Below are positions 41,267-51,863 of a stretch of DNA of 64,000 nt, one piece after another (position 1 is the stretch's first letter; every line of letters starts with the position of its first letter). The DNA comes from Solimonas sp. (GTDB taxonomy: Bacteria > Pseudomonadota > Gammaproteobacteria > Nevskiales > Nevskiaceae), in assembly GCA_030149365.1 (NCBI GenBank), contig JASBRP010000022.1:50324-114323 (forward strand), read 5' to 3'. The translations under genes and the position numbers were made by a program. A model generated the notes under the pieces. It was not told where the DNA came from. It searched no databases and was given only the letters and a program-made list of their open reading frames with translations.

Positions 41267-41836
41267 TTACTTGCCGGCGCGGTTCAGGTACTCGCCGGTG
41301 CGGGTATCGACCTTGACCTTCTCACCCTCGGTGATGAAGAGCGGCACCTTGACGATGGCGCCCGTCTCCAGCTTGGCCGGCTTGGTGCCGCCGGTGGCGG
41401 TGTCGCCGCGCAGGCCGGGGTCGGTCTCGGTCACGACCAGTTCCACCGTGTTCGGCGCGTAGACCACCAGCGGAACTTCGTTCCACAGGGTGATGCGGAC
41501 GGTTTCTTCGCCCTTGAGCCACTGGGCGGACTCGGCCATCGCGGTCTTGCCGGCCTGAATCTGCTCGAAGCTCTTCGGATCCATGAAGGTCCAGAACTCG
41601 CCGTCGTTGTACAGGTACTGCATGTCCTTGTCTTCGACGTCGGCGGACTCGATGGTGTCGCCCGACTTCAAGGTCTTCTCCAGCACGCGGCCGGTCTTGA
41701 GGTTGCGGATCTTGAGGGTGTTGGTCGCCTGGCCCTTGCCCGGCTTGCGGTATTCGTTGTCGATGACCGAGTACGGGTCCCCGTCGATGAGGAGCTTGGT
41801 ACCGGACTTCATTTCGTTGGTGCTGACAGTCGCCAT
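41267..41836 (-). CDS. efp: Elongation factor P
   Basis: This 189-residue translation factor relieves ribosome stalling at polyproline stretches. It has three beta-barrel domains and the modification loop YRKPGKGQA with Lys34, the beta-lysylation target. I chose ATG 41836, which gives the normal N-terminus [13 protein letters not shown] longer frame to 41983 runs into the divergent gene's leader and is rejected. Neighbouring epmA and epmB provide the full modification chemistry. Confidence 0.97.
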   Translation of the reverse strand: MATVSTNEMKSGTKLLIDGDPYSVIDNEYRKPGKGQATNTLKIRNLKTGRVLEKTLKSGDTIESADVEDKDMQYLYNDGEFWTFMDPKSFEQIQAGKTAMAESAQWLKGEETVRITLWNEVPLVVYAPNTVELVVTETDPGLRGDTATGGTKPAKLETGAIVKVPLFITEGEKVKVDTRTGEYLNRAGK

Positions 41837-41912
41837 GAGCTCGACTCTGATCCAGGAAGATAAATGGGATTTATGTTGCCGCCCCGCTGCGGGACGGTGA
41901 AAATGGCGGCGA

Positions 41913-42926
41913 ATGATAACTCCCCGCCCCGATAGCCGCCAGCAGGCGCCGCTTTGGCAGCATGCGCTGCGCGAGGCCTTCACCCGCCCGGCGGACCTGC
42001 TGGACTACCTGCAGATCGACCCCGCCCTCCCCTCCCTGGACCTGGAGCGGCTGCGGGACTTCCCCCTGCGGGTGCCGCGCGGTTTCGCCGCCCGCATGCG
42101 CAAGGGCGACCCGGCAGACCCCCTGTTCCTGCAAATCTGGCCCCGCCCCGCCGAGGCCGAGGTGGTGCCGGGCTTCGGCCTGGACGCCGTAGGAGACCTG
42201 AAGAAGGCCCGCGACGGCGGGGTGATCCACAAGTACCACGGCCGCGCTCTGCTGATCGCCACCGGGGCCTGCGCGGTGCATTGCCGCTACTGTTTCCGCC
42301 GGCACTTCCCCTACTCCGACCAGCTGGCGGCCCGCGAGCAGTGGCGCGAGGCCCTGCGGACCCTGGCCGAGGACCCGAGCATCGAGGAGGTGATCCTCTC
42401 CGGCGGCGACCCCCTCTCCCTGTCGGACGACAAGCTGGCCGGCCTGGCCCAGGCCCTGGAAGACATCCCGCACCTGCGCCGCCTGCGCATCCACACCCGC
42501 CAGCCCATCGTATTGCCGGAGCGGGTCGATGAACGACTATTGCAATGGCTGGGCCGCGGCCGCCTGCAGAAGGTGATCGTGCTGCACGTGAACCATCCGC
42601 AGGAGCTGGACGCCACCGTGGAGCGCGCCCTGCAGCCGCTGCGCGCGCTGCAGATTCCGCTCCTGAACCAATCCGTTTTGCTGCGTGGAATCAACGATTC
42701 AGCGGACACTCTTCGAAAACTGTCGGAGCAGTTGTTTGCCTGCGGGATACTGCCCTACTATCTGCACGTGGTGGACCGCGTCCATGGCGCGGCACATTTC
42801 GAGGTGGACACCGAAGCGGCACGAAAGCTGGCCAGTGAACTGGTCGCCCTCGTGCCCGGTTACCTAATGCCCCGACTGGCGCGCGAAGACGCCGGCGCGG
42901 CCTCAAAGACATGGATCGCATGGTAG
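41913..42926 (+). CDS. epmB: EF-P beta-lysylation protein, lysine 2,3-aminomutase-like
   Basis: This 337-residue radical-SAM enzyme makes (R)-beta-lysine for EF-P. The CxxxCxxC cluster motif CAVHCRYC has Cys120, Cys124 and Cys127, and the SAM-binding LSGGDPL follows. It also carries the PLP-dependent aminomutase region found in KamA-type enzymes. It is divergent from efp with 76 bp between. Its end overlaps the FimX-like gene by 16 bp. Confidence 0.95.
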   Translation: MITPRPDSRQQAPLWQHALREAFTRPADLLDYLQIDPALPSLDLERLRDFPLRVPRGFAARMRKGDPADPLFLQIWPRPAEAEVVPGFGLDAVGDLKKARDGGVIHKYHGRALLIATGACAVHCRYCFRRHFPYSDQLAAREQWREALRTLAEDPSIEEVILSGGDPLSLSDDKLAGLAQALEDIPHLRRLRIHTRQPIVLPERVDERLLQWLGRGRLQKVIVLHVNHPQELDATVERALQPLRALQIPLLNQSVLLRGINDSADTLRKLSEQLFACGILPYYLHVVDRVHGAAHFEVDTEAARKLASELVALVPGYLMPRLAREDAGAASKTWIAW

Positions 42927-45013
42927 CTAACCCGCCCAGCCAGAAAACCGCCCAGCTCACGGCCGCAGAAAGCGCGGTGGTGCTGGTCGTGAGCGAATCC
43001 GAGAACGTCGCCAAGCGCATTGAAAGCCATCTGCGCAACGCCGGGCATCCGGTGCGCTGCGCCTGGGTAGCGGACCTGGAAGAACTCGAGGACGTGCTGC
43101 GCCGCGGCGCGCCCGAAATCGTGCTCTGCGCCGAGGGCCTGCCCCGCGCGCCGCTGAAGGACGTGGTGGACATCTCTGCCCGACTCTGCCCGGATCTGCC
43201 GGTGCTGCTGCTGGGCCAGCGCTTCGGGGCCGAGGAAGTACTGGCGGCCCATGCCGCCGGCGCCCGCGACATGGTGGCCTACGAGGACCTGCGCGACCTG
43301 CGGCACCTGGAATTCGTGCTGCAGCGCGAATTCGCCAGCCACCGCCACCTGCGTGCGCTGCGCACCGTGCGCTCACGTCTCGACGACTTCGAATCCCGCC
43401 ACAAGCAGCTGCTGGCGGGCACCAACGATGCCGTGGTCCATATCCAGGAAGGCATCGTCTCGCACACCAACCCGGCCTTCGCCACCCTGCTCGGCTACGG
43501 CCAGCCGGACGAGCTACTGGAGCTGCCGCTGATGGACCTGGTCTGCCCGGACCAGCAGCTCAAGGTCAAGGAGCACATGAAGCTCCTGAACAAGGGCAAG
43601 GCCGACGGCAAGCCGCTGGAGTGCTGCCTGGTCCGCCAGGACGGCGGCCAGGTGCACATCACCGCCCAGCTGACCCGCGGCAACGTCGACGGCGAGAACT
43701 TCGTCGAGATGCTGATCCGTGCCGAGGCCGCGGCCGCCCCGGCTGCCGTCGCGGGAGAGGCCCCTTCCGGACGCCTCGCCTTTTTCGACGCCCTGGCCGT
43801 TGCCATCAACGGCATCAGCCAGCAGAAGATGCCGCGCGCCGCCCTGCTGATCGCCGTGGACGATTTCCCCGGCCTGGAAGAACGCATCGGCCTGCATGAC
43901 GCCGAAGAAGCCGTGATGCTGCTCGACGAGTGGGTGCATGCGCGCCTGTCGCCGCAGGACCAGGTATTCCGCTTCTCCTCCGGCGAGCTGGCCGCGCTGG
44001 TCCAGCGCCCCACGGCCGCCGAGTTCGAGCAGTTCGGCGACATGCTGGTCAAGGAAGTGGTCAAGCAGGTGTTCAACACCACCGGCCATGAAGCCCACCT
44101 GACGCTGAGCATCGCCGCCTATCCGCTGTCCGGCAGCGAGCAGGCCTCGGTCGTGGCCAGCGAGATCGTGCGCGAAGCGCGCAAGCTGGCCGTGCGCGGC
44201 AGCGGCCGCCAGTTCGTCAATCTCGGCCCCACCGCCAAGAACGCCCAGGGCGAGCGCGAAGAAGCGCGCCGCGCCTCGCAGCTCAAGCGTGCGATCGAGG
44301 AAAACCGCCTCAAGCTGGCCTACCAGTCGATCGCCAGCCTCGAGGGCGACACGCGCCAGCACTTCGACGTGCTGGTCCGCATGATCGACGACGGCGGCAA
44401 GGAGCTGCACGCCGCCGAGTTCATCAGCGTGGCCGAGAAGTTCGGCCTGATGCGCTCCATCGACCGCTGGGTCGTAGCCCGCGCGCTGAAGGTGCTGGCC
44501 AAGCGTGAAAGCTCCGCCGAAGCCTCCAGCCTGTTCGTGAAGATCTCCGAGGAGACCCTCAAGGACGCCGACAGCTATGTGGCCTGGCTGCAGGAACAGC
44601 TCAAGCAGCGCCCGCTCAAGCCCGAGGAACTGGTGTTCGAGTTCCAGGAGCTGACGCTGCAGAACCACATCCGCAAGGCCAAGACCCTGCACAAGGCCCT
44701 GCGCGACCTCGGCGGCTACATCGCCATCGAGCATTACGGTGTGGGCACCAACTCCGCCCAGCTGCTGGAGCACGTGCCGCCGCAGTTCGTGAAGTTCCAC
44801 CCGTCGTACACGCACCAGTTCCACGACAAGGAACAGCACAAGAAGATGACCACGCTGATGGAGACGGCGCGCCAAGCCGGCGTGAAAACCATCGTCTCCC
44901 ATGTCGAGGATGCCAACGTCATGGCTCGCCTCTGGCAGATGGGCGTCAACTACATTCAGGGCTTCCACGTGCAGGAGCCGGAAGTGGTGCTCCTGTCAGC
45001 GGACGTCCGCTAG
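42911..45013 (+). CDS. FimX-like degenerate REC-PAS-GGDEF-EAL protein
   Basis: This 700-residue protein has a receiver-like domain (about 20-135), PAS (about 155-265), GGDEF-like (about 290-425) and EAL-like (about 455-695) domains. The catalytic signatures are lost. The GGDEF site reads SSGEL. The EAL motif reads DVL (Asp486), and the metal-binding DDFGTG position reads EHYGVG (Glu607-His608). This is the pattern of FimX, a non-catalytic c-di-GMP receptor that controls type IV pili. The Asp residues of the receiver domain also appear altered. It overlaps the epmB 3' end by 16 bp. A c-di-GMP effector role is inferred. Confidence 0.85.
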   Translation: MDRMVANPPSQKTAQLTAAESAVVLVVSESENVAKRIESHLRNAGHPVRCAWVADLEELEDVLRRGAPEIVLCAEGLPRAPLKDVVDISARLCPDLPVLLLGQRFGAEEVLAAHAAGARDMVAYEDLRDLRHLEFVLQREFASHRHLRALRTVRSRLDDFESRHKQLLAGTNDAVVHIQEGIVSHTNPAFATLLGYGQPDELLELPLMDLVCPDQQLKVKEHMKLLNKGKADGKPLECCLVRQDGGQVHITAQLTRGNVDGENFVEMLIRAEAAAAPAAVAGEAPSGRLAFFDALAVAINGISQQKMPRAALLIAVDDFPGLEERIGLHDAEEAVMLLDEWVHARLSPQDQVFRFSSGELAALVQRPTAAEFEQFGDMLVKEVVKQVFNTTGHEAHLTLSIAAYPLSGSEQASVVASEIVREARKLAVRGSGRQFVNLGPTAKNAQGEREEARRASQLKRAIEENRLKLAYQSIASLEGDTRQHFDVLVRMIDDGGKELHAAEFISVAEKFGLMRSIDRWVVARALKVLAKRESSAEASSLFVKISEETLKDADSYVAWLQEQLKQRPLKPEELVFEFQELTLQNHIRKAKTLHKALRDLGGYIAIEHYGVGTNSAQLLEHVPPQFVKFHPSYTHQFHDKEQHKKMTTLMETARQAGVKTIVSHVEDANVMARLWQMGVNYIQGFHVQEPEVVLLSADVR

Positions 45014-45046
45014 CCCATAGGGCGGGCTGAAGCCCTCCCGCGAATC

Positions 45047-46294
45047 TCAGAACACCAGCAAGCCCACCACCAGGGCTGCCAGCATGGCGCCGAACTCCGG
45101 CGCCAGCTTTTTTGCCGAGGCCACACCGGCAATGCTCCAGACCATGCTGAACTTGAACAGCAGGTTGGCGGTGTAGGCCAGCACGATCACCCGCACCACC
45201 GTCACCGCCTCGATGCCGCCGCGGTCGAACAGGTTCAGTGTGGACAGGCTGATCGCATCCACGTCAGTCAGGCCCGACAGCGCCGCCGCCAGGTACACGC
45301 CGCCGGTGCCGGCAATGTCGTTGAGCCAGGCCACCGCCAGCAGCACCACCGCATAGAGCGCCGCGAAGGCCAGTGCGGTGCGCATCTCGCTGGGATTCTT
45401 CATCTCCAGTTCCGGCGCCTGGTCGCCGCCCAGGCGACGCCAGGCACGCCAGCCCAGCACCAGCCCGACGAGCGCGCCCAGCCCCAGCACCGGCAGCAGT
45501 GCCGGCAGGACCTTGGGCGCCACCACCGCCGCCACCGCCGACAGGCGCAGCAGCACCACCAGGTTGGCCAGCAGGATCACGAACAACGCCACCGGCTGCA
45601 GCGCCGCCTGTGCCTTGATGTGGCGCGAGAAAGCCAGCGTGGTCGCGGTACTGGACACCAGCCCGCCGAGGATGCCGAGCAGCGGCGTGCCCTTCTCCTG
45701 CCCGACGATGCGCAGCACGGCATAGGACACCAGGCCCAGGCCGGAGATCAGCACCACCATCAGCCAGATGCGATAAGGGTTCAGCACCTCGTAGGGCCCG
45801 TAGTCGCGGTCCGGCAAGACCGGCAGCACGATGAAGGCGACGATGGCGAACTGCAGGAAGGAGCGCAGGTCCTGCGGCGACAACCGGCTGATGGCGCCGT
45901 GCAGTTCCGCCTTGAAGTACAGCAGGGTGGTGGCCGTCAGCGCCAGCGCCACGGCCAGTTGCGGGTGGTCGTACCAGGCCAGCACGCCGAGACTGAAGCA
46001 CAGCAACAAGGCCACCGTGGTGGTGGTCGCCGGGTCGTCGTCGTCGTCCTTGGCGCGCGGCGCGAACACCATCATCACCGCCAGCCCGAGCAATAGCGCC
46101 GGTATCAGCCAGGCCGATCCGCTGGCCTCAGTCAACAGCCCCGCGAGCGCACCGACCAGGCCGGTGAGACCAAAGGTCCGCAGGCCAGCGCGGACACCCG
46201 GCTTGCGCTCACGCTCCAGCCCCATCAGCAGGCCAATGCCCAGGCTGATGAGGAAGACCGGTGCCGCCTGCAGTTCCTGGTCGGACAGTTCCAT
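45047..46294 (-). CDS. MgtC/SapB - DUF4010 membrane protein
   Basis: This is a 415-residue polytopic protein. The N-terminal MgtC/SapB-like part (about 1-140) has four hydrophobic segments and the ISLGIGLLMGLERERKPG motif. The C-terminal DUF4010 part (about 190-410) has seven or so more. An acidic loop, DDDDDP, sits near residue 85. Members are poorly characterised; magnesium- or stress-related roles are suggested only for MgtC relatives. It starts 99 bp downstream of htpX, beyond a terminator. Confidence 0.85.
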   Translation of the reverse strand: MELSDQELQAAPVFLISLGIGLLMGLERERKPGVRAGLRTFGLTGLVGALAGLLTEASGSAWLIPALLLGLAVMMVFAPRAKDDDDDPATTTTVALLLCFSLGVLAWYDHPQLAVALALTATTLLYFKAELHGAISRLSPQDLRSFLQFAIVAFIVLPVLPDRDYGPYEVLNPYRIWLMVVLISGLGLVSYAVLRIVGQEKGTPLLGILGGLVSSTATTLAFSRHIKAQAALQPVALFVILLANLVVLLRLSAVAAVVAPKVLPALLPVLGLGALVGLVLGWRAWRRLGGDQAPELEMKNPSEMRTALAFAALYAVVLLAVAWLNDIAGTGGVYLAAALSGLTDVDAISLSTLNLFDRGGIEAVTVVRVIVLAYTANLLFKFSMVWSIAGVASAKKLAPEFGAMLAALVVGLLVF

Positions 46295-46351
46295 GACCGC
46301 AGACTGTCTCTACCGAACGAAAGCGTCAAGGCGATGCGCGCATGCAAAAAG

Positions 46352-46378
46352 AAAGGGCGGCCAATGGCCGCCCTTTCG
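46352..46378 (-). terminator. Terminator of htpX
   Basis: A 13-bp perfect stem (GAAAGGGCGGCCA and complement) has a minimal loop. It is followed on the minus strand by CTTTTTGC, 15 bp past the htpX stop. Confidence 0.88.
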
Positions 46379-46392
46379 GTACTGCGCTCTGC

Positions 46393-47265
46393 TCAAGCCG
46401 CAGCCTGGAGGGCCGCGATACGCTCCTCGATGGGAGGATGCGTCATGAACAGCTTCTTGGCGCCGCCGACGATGCCGAAGGCCGTGACCTGTTCCGGCAG
46501 CGAGGAATGGCCCTGGGCACCGCCCAGGCGCTGCAGGGCAGCCACCATCTTGCGCTTGCCGGCCAGGTGCGCGCCGCCGGCGTCGGCGCGGAATTCGCGC
46601 TGGCGGCTGAACCAGCAGACGATGATCGAGGCCAGGAAGCCGAACACGATCTCCAGCACGAACACCGTGATCATGTAGCCGAAACCGGGGCCGCTGCTTT
46701 CGCGGTTGCCGGCCAGGGCACGGTCGATGGCGTAGCCGACGACGCGGGCCAGGAACATGACGAAGGTGTTCACCACGCCCTGGATCAGGGTCAGGGTCAC
46801 CATGTCGCCGTTGGCGATGTGGCTGACCTCATGGCCCAGCACGGCTTCGACCTCGTCCTGCTGCATGCTGCGCAACAGGCCGGTGGAGACGGCGACCAGG
46901 GCGTTGTCGCGGTTCATGCCGGTGGCGAAGGCATTGGGTTCCGGCGCGTCGTAGACCGCGACCTCAGGCATGCCGATGCCGGCGGCGCGCGCTTGGCGCT
47001 CCACCGTCTGCAGCAGCCACATTTCAGCCGAGTTACGCGGCTGGGTGATCACCTGGGCGCCGGTGGAACGCTTGGCGACCCACTTGGACATGGCCAGCGA
47101 GATGAAGGAACCGCCGAAGCCGAACAGGGCGCAGAACACCAGCAGCGCGCCGAAATTGAGACCGTTTTCAGTGAGATACCGGTTGACGCCGAGCAGGCTG
47201 GCCGTAATGGACAGCACTACCATGACCGCGATATTGGTCAACAAAAACAAGCCGATGCGTTTCAT
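46393..47265 (-). CDS. htpX: Heat-shock membrane zinc metalloprotease HtpX
   Basis: This 290-residue inner-membrane protease degrades damaged membrane proteins. Two N-terminal membrane helices (about 5-28 and 37-58) precede the HEVSH zinc motif (His145-Glu146-His149), with a downstream Glu near residue 227. Two further hydrophobic segments lie at about 157-178 and 197-217. The length matches E. coli HtpX (293). It has an upstream inverted repeat and CTTGAAA box and its own terminator. Confidence 0.96.
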   Translation of the reverse strand: MKRIGLFLLTNIAVMVVLSITASLLGVNRYLTENGLNFGALLVFCALFGFGGSFISLAMSKWVAKRSTGAQVITQPRNSAEMWLLQTVERQARAAGIGMPEVAVYDAPEPNAFATGMNRDNALVAVSTGLLRSMQQDEVEAVLGHEVSHIANGDMVTLTLIQGVVNTFVMFLARVVGYAIDRALAGNRESSGPGFGYMITVFVLEIVFGFLASIIVCWFSRQREFRADAGGAHLAGKRKMVAALQRLGGAQGHSSLPEQVTAFGIVGGAKKLFMTHPPIEERIAALQAAA

Positions 47266-47305
47266 ATTCCCCGTGCTTCAGTGAGTGTGGCTAGGAGTTC
47301 TCTGT

Positions 47306-47331
47306 GGCCTTGAGACAGCAATTTCAAGGCC
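47306..47331 (-). promoter_or_regulatory. Inverted repeat containing a CTTGAAA box upstream of htpX
   Basis: GGCCTTGA and its exact complement TCAAGGCC are separated by 10 nt, 40 bp upstream of the htpX start. Read on the minus strand this contains CTTGAAA, a perfect sigma-32 -35 box, but the expected -10 sequence downstream is poor. It may be an operator or a stress-regulated site. Confidence 0.4.
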
Positions 47332-47343
47332 TGGTTCTGTGAA

Positions 47344-47386
47344 TCCGCCGCGCCGCCCCACCGTTGCGGTGGGGGGGCGCGGCGGA
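47344..47386 (-). terminator. Strong GC stem-loop after parC
   Basis: A 20-bp stem with one mismatch (47344-47363 against 47367-47386) has a TTG loop and lies 3 bp past the parC stop. It has no T-tract; it may stop transcription or stabilise the mRNA end. Confidence 0.6.
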
Positions 47387-47389
47387 CTT

Positions 47390-49609
47390 TCATCCCGGCT
47401 GCATTGCATCCACCCGCTGGAAGCCACGCGGCAGGTGGCCGCCGCGGCTGGCGCGGGCACCGGCGTAGTTTTCCAGGTCGGAGGGCTTGAGCGTCAGCGT
47501 GCGCTTGCCGCAGATCAGCGTAAGTGGCGAGCCGGCAGGCAGCACGCAGCTGGCCAGGATGCGATCCTCGCCCTTCAGCGCCACCAGCTTGTTGCCCTTG
47601 CCCTTGGCCAGTTCCGGCAGCTCCGACAGCGGGAACACCAGCAGGCGTCCCTCCGCCGTAGCCAGCGCGAAACGGTCCTTGGCCGGATCAGCCGTACGGC
47701 TCGGCGGCATCAGGGTGCCCTTGTCGCTGACGTTCACCACGGCCTTGCCGGCCTTGAGGCGCGATTCCAGGTCGCCGAGCTTGGCGATGAAGCCGTAGCC
47801 CTCGTCGCTGCCCAGCACCAGCTTCTCGCTGCCATCGCCCATCAGCAGGCCCAGGATGCGGCCGCCGTCCTGCAGGTCCAGGCGCGTGGTCACCGGCTCG
47901 CCCTGCGAGCGTGCCGACGGCAGCTCGCGCGGGTTCAGCGTGTAGCTGCGGCCCTTGTGGTCCAGCAGCACTAGCAGCTGGTTGGTCTTGCCCTGCACCG
48001 CCAGGCTGAACTCATCGCCGGCCTTGTAGCTGAGCGAGGCCGGATCGATCTCATGACCCTTGCCGGCGCGGATCCAGCCAGCCTTGGACAGCACCACCGT
48101 GATCGGTTCGGTCGGGATGATGTCGGCGGCTTCCAGCGCGGTGGCCGGCGGCTTGGCGTTGATCGGGCAGCGGCGCTCGTCGCCGTACTTCTTGGCGTCT
48201 TCCTTGAGCTCCTCGCCGATCAGGGTCTTGAGCTTGTCGTCGTCGCCCAGCAGCTCCTCGAGCTTGGCGCGCTCGGCAGCCAGCTCCTGCTGTTCGCCCT
48301 GGATCGCGATCTCCTCGATCTTCTGCAGGTGGCGCAGCTTCAGGTCGAGGATGTAGTCCGCCTGGATTTCGCTGAGACCGAAAGCCAGCATCAGCTTGGA
48401 CTTGGGATCGTCCGCCGTGCGGATGATGTGGATCACCTCGTCGATGTTGAGGTAGGCGATCAAGAGGCCTTCGAGCAGGTGCAGGCGCTCGTTGACCTTG
48501 TTGAGGCGGTGGTTGAGTCGCTTCGTCACGGTGGCGAAGCGGTACTCCAGCCACTCGGTCAGGATATCCTTGAGATTCTTGACCTTCGGCCGTCCGTCCA
48601 GGCCGATCATGTTGAGGTTGACGCGGTAGCTGCGCTCGAGGTCCGTGGTCGCGAACAGGTGCGCCATCAGCTGCTCGGCATCCACGCGGTTGGAGCGCGG
48701 CACGATCACCAGGCGTGTCGGGTTCTCATGGTCCGACTCGTCGCGCAGGTCTTCCACCAGCGGCAGCTTCTTGGCGCGCATCTGGTCGGCGATCTGCTCC
48801 AGCACCTTGGCCGGAGAAACCTGGAACGGCAGGTGGGTGACGATGATGCTGCCGTCGTCCTCGCGCTCCCAGCGACCGCGTGCACGGATCTGGCCATTGC
48901 CGGTCTGGTAGATCTTCAGCAGGTCATGCGGCTCGGACACGATCTCGCAGGAGGTCGGGAAATCCGGACCGGGCACGAACTCGCAGAGCTTCTCGACATG
49001 CGCGTTGGGATGCTTGAGCAGGTGCAGGCAGGCCTTCACCAGCTCGCGCAGGTTGTGCGGCGGGATGTCCGTGGCCATGCCCACCGCGATGCCGGTGGTG
49101 CCGTTGACCAGGATGTTGGGCAGGCGCGCCGGCAGCAGGCGCGGCTCGTCCAGGGTGCCGTCGAAGTTCGGCGCCCACTCCACCGTGCCCTGCCCCAGCT
49201 CGCCCAGCAACGTGGCGGCGTAGGGCGTCAGGCGCGATTCGGTGTAACGCATCGCGGCGAAGGACTTGGGATCGTCCGGGGAACCCCAGTTGCCCTGTCC
49301 ATCCACCAGCGGGTAGCGGTAGTTGAAGGGCTGCGCCATCGTCACCATCGCTTCATAGCAGGCGGAGTCGCCATGCGGATGGAACTTGCCGATGACGTCG
49401 CCCACGGTGCGGGCAGACTTCTTGTGCTTCTGGCCGGCGGACAGGCCCAGCTCGCTCATCGCATAGATGATGCGGCGCTGTACCGGCTTGAGGCCGTCGG
49501 CGATGTTCGGCAGCGCTCGGTCGAGCACCACGTACATCGAGTAGTCGAGGTAGGCCTTTTCCGCGAAGACGCGCAGCGGCAGGCGTTCGGTATCGGTGAT
49601 ATCGGTCAT
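47390..49609 (-). CDS. parC: DNA topoisomerase IV subunit A
   Basis: This 739-residue subunit cuts and re-ligates DNA during decatenation. It has the breakage-reunion domain with catalytic Tyr122 in AAMRYTE, a quinolone region [11 protein letters not shown] with wild-type Ser and Glu, a coiled-coil tower region near residues 370-450, and a C-terminal beta-pinwheel domain with six repeats. It ends 12 bp upstream of parE on the same strand and is transcribed after it. Confidence 0.97.
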   Translation of the reverse strand: MTDITDTERLPLRVFAEKAYLDYSMYVVLDRALPNIADGLKPVQRRIIYAMSELGLSAGQKHKKSARTVGDVIGKFHPHGDSACYEAMVTMAQPFNYRYPLVDGQGNWGSPDDPKSFAAMRYTESRLTPYAATLLGELGQGTVEWAPNFDGTLDEPRLLPARLPNILVNGTTGIAVGMATDIPPHNLRELVKACLHLLKHPNAHVEKLCEFVPGPDFPTSCEIVSEPHDLLKIYQTGNGQIRARGRWEREDDGSIIVTHLPFQVSPAKVLEQIADQMRAKKLPLVEDLRDESDHENPTRLVIVPRSNRVDAEQLMAHLFATTDLERSYRVNLNMIGLDGRPKVKNLKDILTEWLEYRFATVTKRLNHRLNKVNERLHLLEGLLIAYLNIDEVIHIIRTADDPKSKLMLAFGLSEIQADYILDLKLRHLQKIEEIAIQGEQQELAAERAKLEELLGDDDKLKTLIGEELKEDAKKYGDERRCPINAKPPATALEAADIIPTEPITVVLSKAGWIRAGKGHEIDPASLSYKAGDEFSLAVQGKTNQLLVLLDHKGRSYTLNPRELPSARSQGEPVTTRLDLQDGGRILGLLMGDGSEKLVLGSDEGYGFIAKLGDLESRLKAGKAVVNVSDKGTLMPPSRTADPAKDRFALATAEGRLLVFPLSELPELAKGKGNKLVALKGEDRILASCVLPAGSPLTLICGKRTLTLKPSDLENYAGARASRGGHLPRGFQRVDAMQPG

Positions 49610-49620
49610 GTCTTAACTTC

Positions 49621-51516
49621 TTAGGTCTCGGCGCGGTTGCCTTCGCGCTCCAGCCAGTCCTTGCGGTCGCCGGCGCGCTTCTTGGCCAGCAGCATGTCGA
49701 GGATCTGGTCGGCGGGGGTCTCGTCGAGCGTGAGCTGCACCAGGCGACGCGTATCGGGCGACATCGTCGTCTCGCGCAGCTGCAGCGGATTCATTTCGCC
49801 CAGGCCTTTGAAGCGGGTGACCTGGATTTTGGCCTTGCTGCCCTCGGCACTGAGGCGGTCCATGACACCCTGCTTCTCGCTTTCGTCCAGCGCGTAGAAC
49901 ACCTGCTTGCCCGCGTCGATGCGGAACAGCGGCGGCATGGCGATGTAGATATGGCCGGCTTCCACCAGCGGACGATAGTGCTTGAGGAACAGCGCACAGA
50001 GCAGCGTGGCGATATGCAGGCCGTCGGAGTCCGCGTCGGCCAGCACGCAAACCTTGCCGTAGCGCAGGCCGCTGATGTCGGTGGCGCCGGGATCGACGCC
50101 GATGGCGACGCTGATATTGTGGATTTCGTCGGAGCCCAGGGCTTCGTTGGCATCCACTTCCCAGGTGTTCAGGATCTTGCCGCGCAACGGCATGATGGCC
50201 TGGAAGTCGCGATCGCGGGCCTGCTTGGCGGAGCCACCGGCGGAGTCGCCTTCCACCAGGAACAGCTCGGTGCGGCCCAGGTCGCTCTGCACGCAGTCGG
50301 CCAGCTTGCCGGGCAGCGCCGGGCCGCTGGTGATCTTCTTGCGCACCACCTGCTTGGACAGCTTCAGGCGGGCGTTGGCGTTGGCGATGACCAACTGCGC
50401 GATCTGCTCGCCCTGCTCCGGATGCTGGTTCAGCCACAGGCTGAAGGAGTCATGCACCACGCCGGAGACAAAGGCCGCGGTCTCGCGGGACGACAGGCGC
50501 TCCTTGGTCTGGCCGGCGAACTGCGCGTCCTGCATCTTCACGCTGAGCACGTAGGCGCAACCCTGCCAGACGTCTTCCGGCGTCAGCTTGAGGCCGCGCG
50601 GCAGCAGGTTGCGGAACTCGCAGAACTCGCGCACGGCCTCGGTCAGGCCGGTGCGCAGGCCGTTGACGTGCGTACCGCCCTGGGCGGTGGGGATCAGGTT
50701 GACGTAGCTCTCGGCCACCGGCTCCAGCCGGCTGCCTTCCTGGTTGAGCCAGACCAGCGCCCATTCGGCTTCCTCACGGGCGGCCTTGAATTGCCCGACG
50801 AAGGGCTCGGCCGGCAAGGTCTCGGCACCCTGCAGGGCGTCCTTCAGGTAGTCCGTCAGGCCGTTCTCGTACTGCCAGACCAGCTTTTCCTTGTTGATCT
50901 GGTCGTCGAGCGAAACCTTGAGGTTCGGGCACAGCACGGCCTTGGCGCGCAGCACCTGCTTGAGGCGCGGCAGCGAGAACCGGGGGCTGTCGAAGTACTT
51001 GGGGTCGGCCCAGAAGCGCACGGCGGTGCCGGTGCGGTTCTTGGCCACGGCGCCGACTTCCTTGAGCGGCTTGCTGAGCACGCCGTCCTTGAACTCGATG
51101 TCGTATTCCTTGCCGCCCTGGCAGACGCGCACCTCCAGCTTGTTGGAGAGGGCGTTGACCACGCTGACACCGACACCGTGCAAACCGCCCGAGAACTGGT
51201 ACTGCTGGTTGGAGAACTTGGCGCCCGAGTGCAGCTTGGTCAGGATCAGCTCCACGCCGGTGACCTTGTGTACCGGGTGGATACCCACCGGCATGCCGCG
51301 ACCGTCGTCGGACACCTCCAGCGAGCCATCCTCGTAGACCGTGACCGCGATGGAGCGGCAGTGCCCGGCCAGGGCCTCGTCGACGGCATTGTCGATGACT
51401 TCCTGGGCGAGGTGGTTGGGCCGGGTGGTGTCGGTGTACATGCCCGGGCGCTTGCGCACGGGGTCGAGGCCCTCTAGGACCTCGATGGCTTCTGCTGAGT
51501 ATTCTTTGGCAGCCAT
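49621..51516 (-). CDS. parE: DNA topoisomerase IV subunit B
   Basis: This 631-residue ATPase subunit has a GHKL domain (VIDNAVDEALAGH, DDGRGMPVG, GGLHGVGVSVVNAL), a transducer and a TOPRIM domain (EGDSAGGSAKQ, LADADSDGLHI). The length and order match ParE. It lies 12 bp from parC in an operon. The start is ATG 51516. Confidence 0.97.
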   Translation of the reverse strand: MAAKEYSAEAIEVLEGLDPVRKRPGMYTDTTRPNHLAQEVIDNAVDEALAGHCRSIAVTVYEDGSLEVSDDGRGMPVGIHPVHKVTGVELILTKLHSGAKFSNQQYQFSGGLHGVGVSVVNALSNKLEVRVCQGGKEYDIEFKDGVLSKPLKEVGAVAKNRTGTAVRFWADPKYFDSPRFSLPRLKQVLRAKAVLCPNLKVSLDDQINKEKLVWQYENGLTDYLKDALQGAETLPAEPFVGQFKAAREEAEWALVWLNQEGSRLEPVAESYVNLIPTAQGGTHVNGLRTGLTEAVREFCEFRNLLPRGLKLTPEDVWQGCAYVLSVKMQDAQFAGQTKERLSSRETAAFVSGVVHDSFSLWLNQHPEQGEQIAQLVIANANARLKLSKQVVRKKITSGPALPGKLADCVQSDLGRTELFLVEGDSAGGSAKQARDRDFQAIMPLRGKILNTWEVDANEALGSDEIHNISVAIGVDPGATDISGLRYGKVCVLADADSDGLHIATLLCALFLKHYRPLVEAGHIYIAMPPLFRIDAGKQVFYALDESEKQGVMDRLSAEGSKAKIQVTRFKGLGEMNPLQLRETTMSPDTRRLVQLTLDETPADQILDMLLAKKRAGDRKDWLEREGNRAET

Positions 51517-51578
51517 GTCTGAAGGGAATCTGGGAAGCGGCGGAAGCTAACGGATGCCTGCCGGGGATTCAACCTCGC

Positions 51579-51584
51579 TACAAT
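51579..51584 (+). promoter_or_regulatory. Possible -10 box upstream of xseB
   Basis: TACAAT lies 31 bp before the xseB start in the divergent parE-xseB gap. No good -35 box is present at the ideal distance, so this is a weak call. Confidence 0.3.
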
Positions 51585-51614
51585 ACCGGCCTGATAACTC
51601 AATACTTTAGGTAC

Positions 51615-51863
51615 ATGGCCAAGCCCCCTGCCCCGCAGCCCGAAACCGCCGCCGATCCCGTCAGCCAGTTCGAGGACGCGATGCGCGAGCTGGAGGAGAT
51701 CGTGCAGCGCATGGAGCGCGGCGACCTGCGGCTGGAGGAGTCCCTGCAGCTGTTCGAGCGCGGCATGAGCCTGAGCAAGTCCTGCCGCGGCTCGCTGGAC
51801 AGCGCCGAGTTGCGCGTCCGCAAGCTGCTGGCGCCGGACCCGGATTCGGACGTGGGCGCGTGA
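51615..51863 (+). CDS. xseB: Exodeoxyribonuclease VII small subunit
   Basis: This 82-residue helical protein has the XseB motif FEDAMRELEEIVQRMERGD and LEESLQLFERGMSL. It binds XseA (not in the window) to form the single-strand exonuclease. It overlaps ispA by 4 bp. Confidence 0.95.
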   Translation: MAKPPAPQPETAADPVSQFEDAMRELEEIVQRMERGDLRLEESLQLFERGMSLSKSCRGSLDSAELRVRKLLAPDPDSDVGA

